Under the pieces are notes generated by a model. The model worked only from the letters and a program-made list of their open reading frames with translations. It did not search any database and was not told the origin of the DNA. Below are positions 11,974-20,391 of a stretch of DNA of 32,380 bases, in pieces (within the stretch, counting starts at the first letter, position 1; the number at the start of each line of letters is the position of its first letter). A program made the translations under genes and the position numbers. Where the stretch lies: assembly GCA_027420455.1 (NCBI GenBank), contig DAIBJA010000023.1, positions 70,427 through 102,806 of the forward strand, read 5' to 3'. Origin of the DNA: Clostridia bacterium (lineage in GTDB: Bacteria; Bacillota; Sulfobacillia; JAJZYS01; JAJYTV01).

Positions 11974-12855
11974 CTACGCGCTCAGAGCGGTATCGGCCCC
12001 TGCAACCACGAAGATCATGAGGCCCAGAATCGTCAGCACACCGCCGGCAAGATCGCTCGCCCCTGGCAGGGTATGCAGGAGCGGCCAAGCGATCAGCACA
12101 GCCGCCAGCGGTTCGAGCAGCGCGACCATCGCGACCGAGCTCGCAGGCAGTGCGCGCAGAGCGAAGTTGAAGCCCGTATGTCCGACCAATGTCGGCCCCA
12201 GCACCAGGAGCGCCGTCATCAGCCAGGCGGAACTGCTGAGCGGCCAGAGCACAGGTCCGACGAGCGGCTGGAGCAGCAGAAGCAGAAGCCCGGCCAGGCT
12301 GTAGACGGGTGCTGCATAGCTGAGCACCGGCAGGCTCTGCCTGGCCCGTCGCCCTGCCCTGAGGTAGACCGAGAAGGCGAGGGCGCCCAATAGGGCGAGC
12401 GCATCACCCGTCAACTCGCCTGCCGCGGCGTGGGCATCGGCAAACGAGATCACGGCGACGCCGAGGAGTCCGAGTCCCGCACCGAGCCACTGGCCGCGCG
12501 ACACCCTCTCCTTCGCCAGGAGTTCCCACAGCAGCACAAAGAGCGGGCTGGCGGACACGAGCACAACGCTCGAGGCGACCGATGTCAGGTAGAGCGACTC
12601 GACCCAGGACCCGAAGTGTACCGCGAGTGCCAGACTCGCTATCAGGACAGGCCCCGTATCCTTCGCGCCCAACCCGCGCAGACCGGCAAGGCCGAACGGC
12701 AGCAGGACGAGGCCCGAGAGCAGGAGGCGGAGGCCCGCCGCCTCAAGCGCGGGCAGGGCGGCGAGACGGAACAGGCTGGCCGCCGTCGACGCCGCCAACA
12801 CGGCCAGCACCAGCCAGAGGGAGGCCCAAGTCCGCTCGCGCCCCAAGGCATGCAT
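11974..12855 (-). CDS. EamA/DMT-family transporter
   Basis: About 10 TM segments in two repeated halves; LVLVSASPLFVLLWELLAKERVSRGQWLGAGLGLLGVAVI and LLEPLAAVLIAWPLL motifs. Confidence 0.9.
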   Translation of the reverse strand: MHALGRERTWASLWLVLAVLAASTAASLFRLAALPALEAAGLRLLLSGLVLLPFGLAGLRGLGAKDTGPVLIASLALAVHFGSWVESLYLTSVASSVVLVSASPLFVLLWELLAKERVSRGQWLGAGLGLLGVAVISFADAHAAAGELTGDALALLGALAFSVYLRAGRRARQSLPVLSYAAPVYSLAGLLLLLLQPLVGPVLWPLSSSAWLMTALLVLGPTLVGHTGFNFALRALPASSVAMVALLEPLAAVLIAWPLLHTLPGASDLAGGVLTILGLMIFVVAGADTALSA

Positions 12856-12898
12856 GAGGTCAAGATTCTGCGCCTCGCCGGCCGGCTCCTATCTGCCG

Positions 12899-14620
12899 TC
12901 AGGCTCCGACGTCCTGATTCGGGGCGGCGAGTGGTGCTGCCGCCACGCCCAGCTGCGGCGCCACGCCAAGCGCGCCCGCGGCAGCCGTCTGCGATGGCAG
13001 GAGGGCATAGCCGAGAGCTTCCTGCAGCCGACGCACCGCCACCACCTCGACGTCCATCTGATGCAGGATCTCCTGGTCGTTCTCCTGAGGCACCAGGACC
13101 CGGCGCGCACCGGCCTCGCTCGCAGCGCGCACCTTGGCCGGCACGCCGCCAACCGGCCGCACCTCGCCATGGATCGAAATTTCGCCCGTCATCGCGAGCA
13201 GGTTGTCCACCTTGCGCTGCGTTATGGCGGAGTAGGCGGCCACGGCGATGGTGACTCCAGCCGAAGGTCCGTCGACCGGCATGCCGCCGGGCAGGTTGAT
13301 GTGGAGGTCATAGTCCCTGAGATCCTCGTGCAGCACCGTGCCGAGCACCGTGAGCACGCTCTCGACCGACGACCGTCCCATGGACTTGCGGCGCAGCGTG
13401 TGTCCGCGGCCGTCGATGTCCTCCTCGTCCACCATACCCGTGATCGTCAGGTGTCCGCGCCCCCGCGCCACGCGCCGCGCGGTCGCCTCCACCTCGAGGA
13501 TGGTTCCGACGTTCGGTCCCACCACGGCAAGCCCTGTCGCGACGCCGACAGCCGGCTCCGTCGGCATGCGCCGCTCGATGCGCGGCGTGTACTGCTGAGC
13601 CGCCACGACCCACTCGACGTCGCTGCGCTCGATGCGCTGCCGAGACTCCGTCATGGTGAGGCTGGCCGCGATCTGGACGATGTTGACCGCGTCGCGGCCG
13701 TTCTGGGCATAGTCGGCGACGATGCCGAGCGCACCGTCCGCCAGCGCGATCTGCACCCTGCGCGACGCGCCCTCGGCGATTTGCAGCACCTCTTCCTTGT
13801 GCAGCGGCCGGAAGAAGATCTCGACGCAGCGCGAGCGCAGGGCGGGCGGCAACTCCTCAGGCTGGCGCGTCGTGGCGCCTACGAGCCGGAAGTCCGCCGG
13901 CAGGCCATTCTCGAACATGTCCTGGATGTGGCGCGGGATGTTGGGATCCTCGCTCGCGTAGTACGCGCTCTCGAGGAAGACCTTGCGGTCTTCGAGCACC
14001 TTGAGGAGCTTGTTCATCTGCAGCGGATGGAGTTCGCCGATCTCATCGATGAACAGCATGCCGCCATGAGCCTTCGTCACCGCGCCCGGCTTCGGCTGCG
14101 GAATGCCCGCCATGCCCATCGCGCCGGCGCCCTGGTAGATGGGATCGTGGACGCTGCCGATCAATGGGTCCGCGATGCCGCGCTCGTCGAAGCGCGCCGT
14201 CGTCGCGTCGAGCTCGATGAACTTGGCGTCAGGCTTGAAGGGAGAGTGCTGCGCACGTTTGGCCTCCTCGAGCACAAGCCGAGCGGCCGCCGTCTTGCCG
14301 ACACCGGGCGGGCCATAGATCAGCACATGCTGCGGGTTCGGGCCGCAGAGCGCGGCTCTCAGCGCGCGCACGCCCTCACCCTGGCCGATCACCTCGTCCA
14401 TGGTCGTGGGCCGGGTGCGCTCCGACAGCGGCTCCGTGAGAGAGATCTCGCGCAGCAGGCGGAGCTTCTCCACCTCCTTGCGCGACTCGCGGTCGATCGC
14501 AACGCGGTTGCCCTGCTGGCCTCTGAGGAGATTCCAGAAGTAGAGGCCGATCACCACCGCGAAGAAGAACTGCACGAAGGTAAGGATTCCCGCCGCGTAG
14601 TCCACCAGGCTCGCCTCCAT
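12899..14620 (-). CDS. lonB: Membrane-anchored ATP-dependent protease LonB
   Basis: N-terminal TM segment, [54 protein letters not shown], catalytic MPVDGPSAGVTIA and GGVPAKVRAA. Confidence 0.94.
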   Translation of the reverse strand: MEASLVDYAAGILTFVQFFFAVVIGLYFWNLLRGQQGNRVAIDRESRKEVEKLRLLREISLTEPLSERTRPTTMDEVIGQGEGVRALRAALCGPNPQHVLIYGPPGVGKTAAARLVLEEAKRAQHSPFKPDAKFIELDATTARFDERGIADPLIGSVHDPIYQGAGAMGMAGIPQPKPGAVTKAHGGMLFIDEIGELHPLQMNKLLKVLEDRKVFLESAYYASEDPNIPRHIQDMFENGLPADFRLVGATTRQPEELPPALRSRCVEIFFRPLHKEEVLQIAEGASRRVQIALADGALGIVADYAQNGRDAVNIVQIAASLTMTESRQRIERSDVEWVVAAQQYTPRIERRMPTEPAVGVATGLAVVGPNVGTILEVEATARRVARGRGHLTITGMVDEEDIDGRGHTLRRKSMGRSSVESVLTVLGTVLHEDLRDYDLHINLPGGMPVDGPSAGVTIAVAAYSAITQRKVDNLLAMTGEISIHGEVRPVGGVPAKVRAASEAGARRVLVPQENDQEILHQMDVEVVAVRRLQEALGYALLPSQTAAAGALGVAPQLGVAAAPLAAPNQDVGA

Positions 14621-14691
14621 CTCCGGCTAGTATGCCGGCGGGGAAGGCGGGCTATGTTATGCGCACGGCATCTTTTTCCGCCCGGCCCGGT

Positions 14692-15543
14692 CTAGCCTTG
14701 CGCCGCCTCGAGCGTCGCCCCGATCTCCGCCGCCCGCTCCTTCGCACGGCGCACCGCGAGACGCACGGTCTCGCGCAGCTCGTGTCCTTCGAACACCTGC
14801 AGGGCCGCCAGTGTCGTACCTCCGGGAGATGAGATCTGGCGCCGCAGTTCCGCCGGCTCGGCGCCCGATTCGACGGCCATGCGCGCTGCGCCGAGCGCCG
14901 TCTGCAGCGTCAAGGCGCGCGCGACATCCGCTGGCAGTCCCTCGGCGACGCCGGCCGCGATCATCGCCTCGATCAACAGATAGACATATGCGGGGCCGCT
15001 GCCCGAGAGCGCCGTGACGGCATCGAGCTGTTCCTCGGCCACGAGTTCCACCGGGCCGAGCGTCGCAAGCAGCCTGGCGGCGGTCCGGACGTCCGAGGGA
15101 TCGCCCTCTCGCGCCAGCGCTGTAGCGGACGCACCGATGACGGATCCCGTGTTCGGCATGGCGCGCACAACGCGGTGATGGTCGCCGAGGGCCGCCTGCA
15201 GCCCGCGTCGGCGCAGCCCCGCCACAACCGAAACCACAAGGTGGCGGGCGTCGAGAAAGGGGCGCAGCTGCCGGCTCGCCTCGAGCGCATCCTTCGGCTT
15301 GACCGCCAGGATGAGGACATCCGAACGCCGGCAGACGTCGGCCTTGTCGACCGTCGCGTGCACTCCAAGGCGTTCCGCCTCCCTCAGCCGGCCGCGATCG
15401 CCGCGGTTGGTCACAGCGAGGCACTCGGGCGCAAGGGCGCCACCTGCCAGCAAACCGTGCAAGAGTGCCTGCGCCATCGCGCCGGCGCCGATCAGCCCGA
15501 CGCCGCGAACCTCCTCGCCACCCATCCGCCGCACCTCCTTCAC
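14692..15543 (-). CDS. proC: Pyrroline-5-carboxylate reductase
   Basis: VGLIGAGAMAQALLHGLL, VRAMPNTGSVIGASATAL, ALSGSGPAYVYLLIEAM, QISSPGGTTLAAL. Confidence 0.96.
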   Translation of the reverse strand: MKEVRRMGGEEVRGVGLIGAGAMAQALLHGLLAGGALAPECLAVTNRGDRGRLREAERLGVHATVDKADVCRRSDVLILAVKPKDALEASRQLRPFLDARHLVVSVVAGLRRRGLQAALGDHHRVVRAMPNTGSVIGASATALAREGDPSDVRTAARLLATLGPVELVAEEQLDAVTALSGSGPAYVYLLIEAMIAAGVAEGLPADVARALTLQTALGAARMAVESGAEPAELRRQISSPGGTTLAALQVFEGHELRETVRLAVRRAKERAAEIGATLEAAQG

Positions 15544-15549
15544 GGATAA

Positions 15550-15775
15550 CGCAAAGCCCCCGTCCAGTGAAGGACGGGGGCCCGTGGTACCACCTTCGTT
15601 CCGCCCCGGGGGGCGGCACTCCTCGCCGCGTCGCGTGCGGTACCCGGCGGACTCGTCGCCCGCAGCTTCGGGGCGGGTCGCCTGCGCTCAGCCACCGGCT
15701 CGCACCTTCCGCCGGCTCTCTTCGGTCCTTGCGCGGGCTCTTCCCCATCATCGCCATCCATTTGGTATTGGCCCG
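15550..15775 (-). promoter_or_regulatory. T-box leader of proC (predicted proline-responsive)
   Basis: Minus strand shows GAAGAG, AGAGAG...GGAAGGTGCGAGCCGGT (distal loop-like), candidate Pro specifier in CGCCCCGAAGC, T-box core GAAGGTGGTACCACGG (15582-15597), then a terminator. Confidence 0.92.
15551..15581 (-). terminator. T-box-controlled intrinsic terminator of proC
   Basis: 10-bp perfect stem 15556-15565/15572-15581 (GCCCCCGTCC/GGACGGGGGC), followed on the minus strand by TTTGCG. Confidence 0.8.
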
Positions 15776-15776
15776 T

Positions 15777-15805
15777 ACTGTAGCACGTACCGCTGCATGC
15801 GTCAA
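15777..15805 (-). promoter_or_regulatory. Putative promoter of the proC T-box transcript
   Basis: Minus strand TTGACG (15800-15805), 17-bp spacer, TACAGT (15777-15782). Confidence 0.6.
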
Positions 15806-15895
15806 AGGGTTGACCTGCCTCAAGAACCCTCCTCGCCATCCCGCGGCAGGACATCGTCCGCTCTTCTTGGCCTGCATGGCGCATGCAGATCGACG

Positions 15896-16531
15896 TCAAG
15901 CCTCCCTGACTTCCGGCGGCGTCACGCGGTTCCTTGTGGCGAGAATGCGGAAAAACGGCTTGGGCTCCTTCAGGACGTCGGTGACGTGAAAGCCGCTCTG
16001 TTCGACGATCTGCGCGAGTTCATCGGGATCCACCCATATGTTCAGCTTCGGCCCCTGCAGCGCCACCCCCTCGGCCCATTCCATGACGCACAGGCGACCG
16101 CCCGGCCGCAGGATGCGGGGCACCTCCCGTCGCAGAGACAGCCAATGAGGGATGTCCCGGAACACGCGAGTCACCAGCACTGCGTCCGCGACGCCGTCCT
16201 CGAGCGGCAGCTCCGTGCCGCCGATGTGCAGCATCGTCACGTTGCCGAGTCCCTCGCGCGACGCACGCCGACGCAAGAGGTCGAGATAGCCCTGCACGGC
16301 ATCCAGCGCGAACACCCGCCCGCCGGTCAGCATGCGCGCCGCCGGCAGGGTGAAGAAGCCGGGCCCGGCGCCGATCTCGACCAGAGTCGAGCGATCGTCG
16401 GCGACGAGCGCCGCCACCACCTCGTCCGGCGTCAACACGCTGCGGAAACGGTCCTCGGCCTCGCGCACACGCTCGGGATCGAATGAGTCGGTCTCACGCG
16501 GGACCAATTGGCTGACCCTCACGGTTCCCAT
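15896..16531 (-). CDS. Class I SAM-dependent methyltransferase
   Basis: LVEIGAGPGFFTLPAARML (motif I), VFALDAVQGYLDLLRRRA, LPLEDGVADAVLVTRVFRDIPHWLSLRREVPRILRPGGRLCVMEWA. Confidence 0.9.
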   Translation of the reverse strand: MGTVRVSQLVPRETDSFDPERVREAEDRFRSVLTPDEVVAALVADDRSTLVEIGAGPGFFTLPAARMLTGGRVFALDAVQGYLDLLRRRASREGLGNVTMLHIGGTELPLEDGVADAVLVTRVFRDIPHWLSLRREVPRILRPGGRLCVMEWAEGVALQGPKLNIWVDPDELAQIVEQSGFHVTDVLKEPKPFFRILATRNRVTPPEVREA

Positions 16532-16679
16532 CTCCCGTCCTCATTCTGACATGACCGGTCCGCCGGTGCCGCCAAAGCGCCGCCCGCTCCGCCGCGACCA
16601 ACGGACCGGGTCACCTCCGCCCTGATGTCGCCTCGGCGGCTGCCGGCCTCACGACGCCTTGCGCCCCCGGTCGATGCCG

Positions 16680-16868
16680 TCATTCCTTGGCTTTGGCCGG
16701 GTCGCCCGACGCGTCCACCTGCGTCAGGTCGATGTCCTTGACCGAACGTCGGAACTCCTGGATCGTCTTGCCTACGCCCTTGCCGATCTCCGGCAGGCGT
16801 TTCGGGCCGAACAGCAGCAGAGCGATCACCAACACGATGATGAGGTGGGTCGGTGTCAGGAGGTCCAT
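16680..16868 (-). CDS. tatA: Twin-arginine translocase TatA/E-type subunit (62 aa)
   Basis: MDLLTPTHLIIVLVIALLLFGPKRLPEIGKGVGKTIQEFRRSVKD: single TM, FGPKRLPEIGKGVG hinge and amphipathic helix. Confidence 0.93.
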   Translation of the reverse strand: MDLLTPTHLIIVLVIALLLFGPKRLPEIGKGVGKTIQEFRRSVKDIDLTQVDASGDPAKAKE

Positions 16869-16872
16869 GCGA

Positions 16873-18210
16873 TCACATTCCCTTCGCGAACTTCGAAACA
16901 CCGCTGCGGGAAGGCGTTCCCGCCCGCTGCCAGAGCGTCTGGCTCCTGCAGGCCGGGCAGAGCGGTTGCCCGGTTCCATGCCGGCCCTCCGCCTCGGCCG
17001 ACGTCCGCAGCCCCTGCCAGAGCGCTTGAGGCGCCAGCTGTGCGCCGCAGGAGGAGCAGCGCACGAGGGGACTCTCCCGCAGCACCGCCACCTGGGCACC
17101 CGGCGGGGCTGCAGAGACTCCCAGCGCGCCCGTCGGGCAGGCCGGCAGGCAGGCGGCGCATGCTGCGCAGGCACCTGGGTCGAACACCAGGCGCTCGCGC
17201 TCCTCCTGCCGCTCGAGGAGCAAGGCGTGGGCGGCACACGCCTGCGCGCAGATGCCACACAGCGTGCAGCCCGCGCCGGCTGCGAGCCCGAACGGCTCTG
17301 TTTGCAGCGCGCTCAGCCGCTGCGGACGCCGGAGCGCAGCCAGTTCTCGGAAGTCCACCGCTGGGACGCCCACGCCCGCCTCGGCTGCGTGCGTCGCATA
17401 CTCCCTCAGCGGGCAGTCCTGGACAGGGCAGACGACATCGACGGCGACTCCGGCGGCACGGGCTTCCCGGATACGCGCGTCCGCGATCTCGGCCACGCAG
17501 GCCACAGGCATCTGTGGCCGTCCATCCGGCGCCAGCGGCCGGCAGGTGAGGCGCAGTCGCGCAATAGCCTCTGCGTCGGCTCTTGCGGCCGAGAGCGCTG
17601 CAAGCCACTGGGCATCACCCGTCACGGCGCTCTCGAGGGCTCCCGTCGGACAGGCCGCTACGCAGCGCCCGCACTGACGGCACGCCTCCTCAGCGATGGA
17701 CAGGTGTCCGCGCTGGATGCTGATCGCGCCGCTCGGGCAGGCGTCAGCACACGCGCGGCAACCTGCCGCGCTGTGACAGAGGGTCGCCTCCAGCCGCGGC
17801 ACGCGCTGCAGCGGCAAGAGTCTCGGCAGGGGCAGGCGGAGCAGTTCGCCGCGCGTGGGCTCATCCATCAGCCCGACATAGCGACGGGTGGGCCCGTCAC
17901 CCGCGATCGGCGCGTCAAGCCTCGCGAGCTGAACGCCGACGTCGCGCCACAGCGCATCGCTCCGAGCGTCGCACGACCGCGAGCAGACGACCCAGCCCAG
18001 TGCCGGGGGATCGGCCGCGGGCAGCGCGTCGGCGAGGCCGAGAAAGGCCAGCACCGGTCCATCGATGACGCTGCGCACCGGTCGCGGCAGGATCACGACG
18101 CGCATGGCCCGCCCAGGGTAGCGCTGGCGCATGCCGGCGATCAGCCTGCGCTGCAGCGAGCGCCGGATGCCGGGCCCGAACGCCAGGGTCAGGGTCTCGT
18201 CACGCGCCAT
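16873..18210 (-). CDS. Multi-cluster 4Fe-4S polyferredoxin with C-terminal zinc-ribbon-like CxxC...CxxC
   Basis: CHSAAGCRACADACP, CRQCGRCVAACP, CTLCGICAQACA, CAACAACLPACP, CSSCG...LCPACR. ATG at 18210 with SD GAGAGGTGG is preferred over 18237. Confidence 0.85.
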   Translation of the reverse strand: MARDETLTLAFGPGIRRSLQRRLIAGMRQRYPGRAMRVVILPRPVRSVIDGPVLAFLGLADALPAADPPALGWVVCSRSCDARSDALWRDVGVQLARLDAPIAGDGPTRRYVGLMDEPTRGELLRLPLPRLLPLQRVPRLEATLCHSAAGCRACADACPSGAISIQRGHLSIAEEACRQCGRCVAACPTGALESAVTGDAQWLAALSAARADAEAIARLRLTCRPLAPDGRPQMPVACVAEIADARIREARAAGVAVDVVCPVQDCPLREYATHAAEAGVGVPAVDFRELAALRRPQRLSALQTEPFGLAAGAGCTLCGICAQACAAHALLLERQEERERLVFDPGACAACAACLPACPTGALGVSAAPPGAQVAVLRESPLVRCSSCGAQLAPQALWQGLRTSAEAEGRHGTGQPLCPACRSQTLWQRAGTPSRSGVSKFAKGM

Positions 18211-18275
18211 GTCGCACCACCTCTCAGAGGGGCCCACGTCCGACGGACGTCAGGCGGGTCTGCAGCCACCTGTTC

Positions 18276-18848
18276 TTACGCGTCCTGCGCTGCCTTGACC
18301 GCCGCCAGGGCGTAGGCGGCGGCCTTCGCGTAGAAGGGCTGCCTGGCGTGCTGGGCGACGCCGGCGACCCATTTGGGCAGCCACTCCAGGAGATGGCGTT
18401 CACCGAAGGCCGCGGCGTCGGTCATCGCCTGCAGGTCCCCCCTGAGAAGGAGGTGCCCAAGGAACGCGAGCTCGGAAACGACGTGATCAGGCGGCAGTTC
18501 CTGGGCCGTCACGCCATGTTTCTCATAGGTGCCCGCCACCTCGCTCGTGCTCTGCCCAGCGCCGGCCTCCTCGAGATAGAAGGCCTCCACGGGGCGGCAG
18601 GGCGCATACGGCAGGTCGGAAATGAAGAGCCGGGTGTACTCCTCCTGGGCGGCCTCGACGCCGTCGGCGGCCATGGCGGCGAAGGCCTCCTGCAGGTGCG
18701 TCTGCAGCGCCTGGCGGATGGTCGGAACATCGCCGTCCGCGACGAGTCGCAGGATGTTCGGAGCCACATCCCACCACTCGCCCTCTGGGTACCGCAAGAG
18801 GTAGGCCGCCGCCTCGAGATCGAAGAGAACCTCTTCCGCCGCCTGCAT
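18276..18848 (-). CDS. TorD/DmsD-family molybdoenzyme maturation chaperone
   Basis: EEYTRLFISDLPYAPCRPVEAFYLEE ... LPPDHVVSELAFLGHLL signature. Confidence 0.88.
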   Translation of the reverse strand: MQAAEEVLFDLEAAAYLLRYPEGEWWDVAPNILRLVADGDVPTIRQALQTHLQEAFAAMAADGVEAAQEEYTRLFISDLPYAPCRPVEAFYLEEAGAGQSTSEVAGTYEKHGVTAQELPPDHVVSELAFLGHLLLRGDLQAMTDAAAFGERHLLEWLPKWVAGVAQHARQPFYAKAAAYALAAVKAAQDA

Positions 18849-18869
18849 CGCTGCCGCCCTCCAACCTGC

Positions 18870-19769
18870 TCAGATGTGCGGGAACGGGTAGCCGAAGATG
18901 CCTGCAGCAAGTACGTAGTAGCGCAGCAGGAACCCTCCCATGAGCACCAGGACCGCGGCCAGGGACGTCAGCACGTGGTTCGGACGGGCTTCGCCGCCCT
19001 GGCTGCGGCCGTGCTGCACCATCTGCCAGATCTCGATGGCCCACGGCACAAGCAGTCCGAGGAACGCGAAGCCGACGAGGAAGCCCGGGCTGCCGAGCAG
19101 GTAGGCAGCCGACAGCCTGGCGGCCTCAGGCGCTAGGCGGAAGTAGTTGAAGAAGGCGAGCAGGATGAGGATCTCGCCGCCGATGAGCGCCGCATCCACG
19201 CGCTCGAGCCTGCCCGCCAGCGCGTCCAGCCAGGGCCATGTCTTGCGCATGGCGAGGGTGTAGAGCAGCACGAGCGCGGCCCCTGTCGAGGCAGCGGAAA
19301 CCACGAACAGGAGCGGCAACGCCGGCGTGTTCCAGAACGGAATGTCCGGTGCCTGGGAGACGAGGAAGCCGGTATAGAGCGCCACGGCCATGCCGATGAC
19401 GGAGTTCCAGGCGAGGAGCCTGGGCAGCACGACATCGCGCCTGAGGTCGAACCAGAGGTAGACGACCCCGATCACGAGGAAGGCGGTCAGCAGCAGGACG
19501 CCCCAGAAGATCCACGACGTCGGGTTCAGGAGCGTGTACATGAGGTGCCAGGGGTTGACGAGATCTACCACCAGGAACAGCGTGCCGACGGCCACCGAGG
19601 CCATCGCCGCCCCCTGGGCGAACCGCATGAGCCGCCTTTGCAGCTCTCCGGTCAGCGCAGCAGTGCGCCCGAGCCAGTAGGCCATGCCCACCGTGGCGCC
19701 GCCGAGTCCGCCGAGGAAGAGGTAGACCGCGATCAGCCAACCCCACTCGGTCTGGTGCATGTACGTCAC
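18870..19769 (-). CDS. NrfD/PsrC-type polytopic membrane subunit
   Basis: MTYMHQTEWGWLIAVYLFLGGLGGATVGMAYWLGR, about 8 TM segments, and position between the FeS subunit and TorD. Confidence 0.9.
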   Translation of the reverse strand: MTYMHQTEWGWLIAVYLFLGGLGGATVGMAYWLGRTAALTGELQRRLMRFAQGAAMASVAVGTLFLVVDLVNPWHLMYTLLNPTSWIFWGVLLLTAFLVIGVVYLWFDLRRDVVLPRLLAWNSVIGMAVALYTGFLVSQAPDIPFWNTPALPLLFVVSAASTGAALVLLYTLAMRKTWPWLDALAGRLERVDAALIGGEILILLAFFNYFRLAPEAARLSAAYLLGSPGFLVGFAFLGLLVPWAIEIWQMVQHGRSQGGEARPNHVLTSLAAVLVLMGGFLLRYYVLAAGIFGYPFPHI

Positions 19770-19781
19770 GTCGTCTCCCCC

Positions 19782-20378
19782 TCAGCGGATGTAGAAGACC
19801 TTCGGCTTCGTGCCGAGCTCTGGCGCGAGAGGAACGGCCTCGCCCGAGGAGACGAGCTGGGCGACGCGGCTCGCTTGGTCGTTGAGATCCCCGAAGATCC
19901 TCGCCTCGCCCGGGCAGGTGGCAACGCATGCCGGCTCAAGGCCCTCCTCGAGCCGCTCGTAGCAGAAGTCGCACTTGTCCACGTGGGCGCTGGTCTGCTG
20001 CACGTCGGGACCATAGACGATGCGGGCCCTGCTTATGTCGCCCGCGTCGTAGACGTAGCGGGCGTCGTAGGGACAGGCGAGCATGCAGGCCTTGCAGCCC
20101 ATGCAGGTCTCCTGGTCGACGACCACGATGCCACCCTCGATGTAGTGGCTCGCACCGGTAGGGCACACGGACACGCAGGGCGCATCCTCGCAGTGCATGC
20201 AAAGTCGGGGTACGAATTCGCGGGAAACGTCGGGGAACTCACCGATCACGACGTTCTCGACGTGGGTGCGATAATTGCCGGACCAGAACGGCGTGTCGTG
20301 CTGCTGGGTGCATGCCGCGACACAGGCTTGGCAGCCGAGGCACGTCTTCACGTTCAAGACCATTCCGTAGCGCTTCAC
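19782..20378 (-). CDS. Four-cluster ferredoxin electron-transfer subunit (DmsB/PsrB/NrfC-like)
   Basis: CLGCQACVAAC, CMHCEDAPCVSVCP, CMGCKACMLACP, CDFCYERLEEGLEPACVATCP. Confidence 0.95.
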   Translation of the reverse strand: MKRYGMVLNVKTCLGCQACVAACTQQHDTPFWSGNYRTHVENVVIGEFPDVSREFVPRLCMHCEDAPCVSVCPTGASHYIEGGIVVVDQETCMGCKACMLACPYDARYVYDAGDISRARIVYGPDVQQTSAHVDKCDFCYERLEEGLEPACVATCPGEARIFGDLNDQASRVAQLVSSGEAVPLAPELGTKPKVFYIR

Positions 20379-20391
20379 CCGTCAGCCCTCC

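Noticed and set aside
10164-12020. 618-aa plus-strand ORF antisense to lon
   Set aside because: Antisense shadow; lon on the opposite strand has all family motifs.
12854-14695. 613-aa plus-strand ORF antisense to lonB
   Set aside because: Antisense shadow of lonB, no domain signature.
16553-16585. Minus-strand CTTTGGCGGCACCGGCGG resembling a T-box core upstream of the methyltransferase
   Set aside because: Departs from the conserved GGTGGNACCRCG core, has no Stem I elements and no amino-acid-related downstream gene. Probably just GC-rich or part of a weak terminator.
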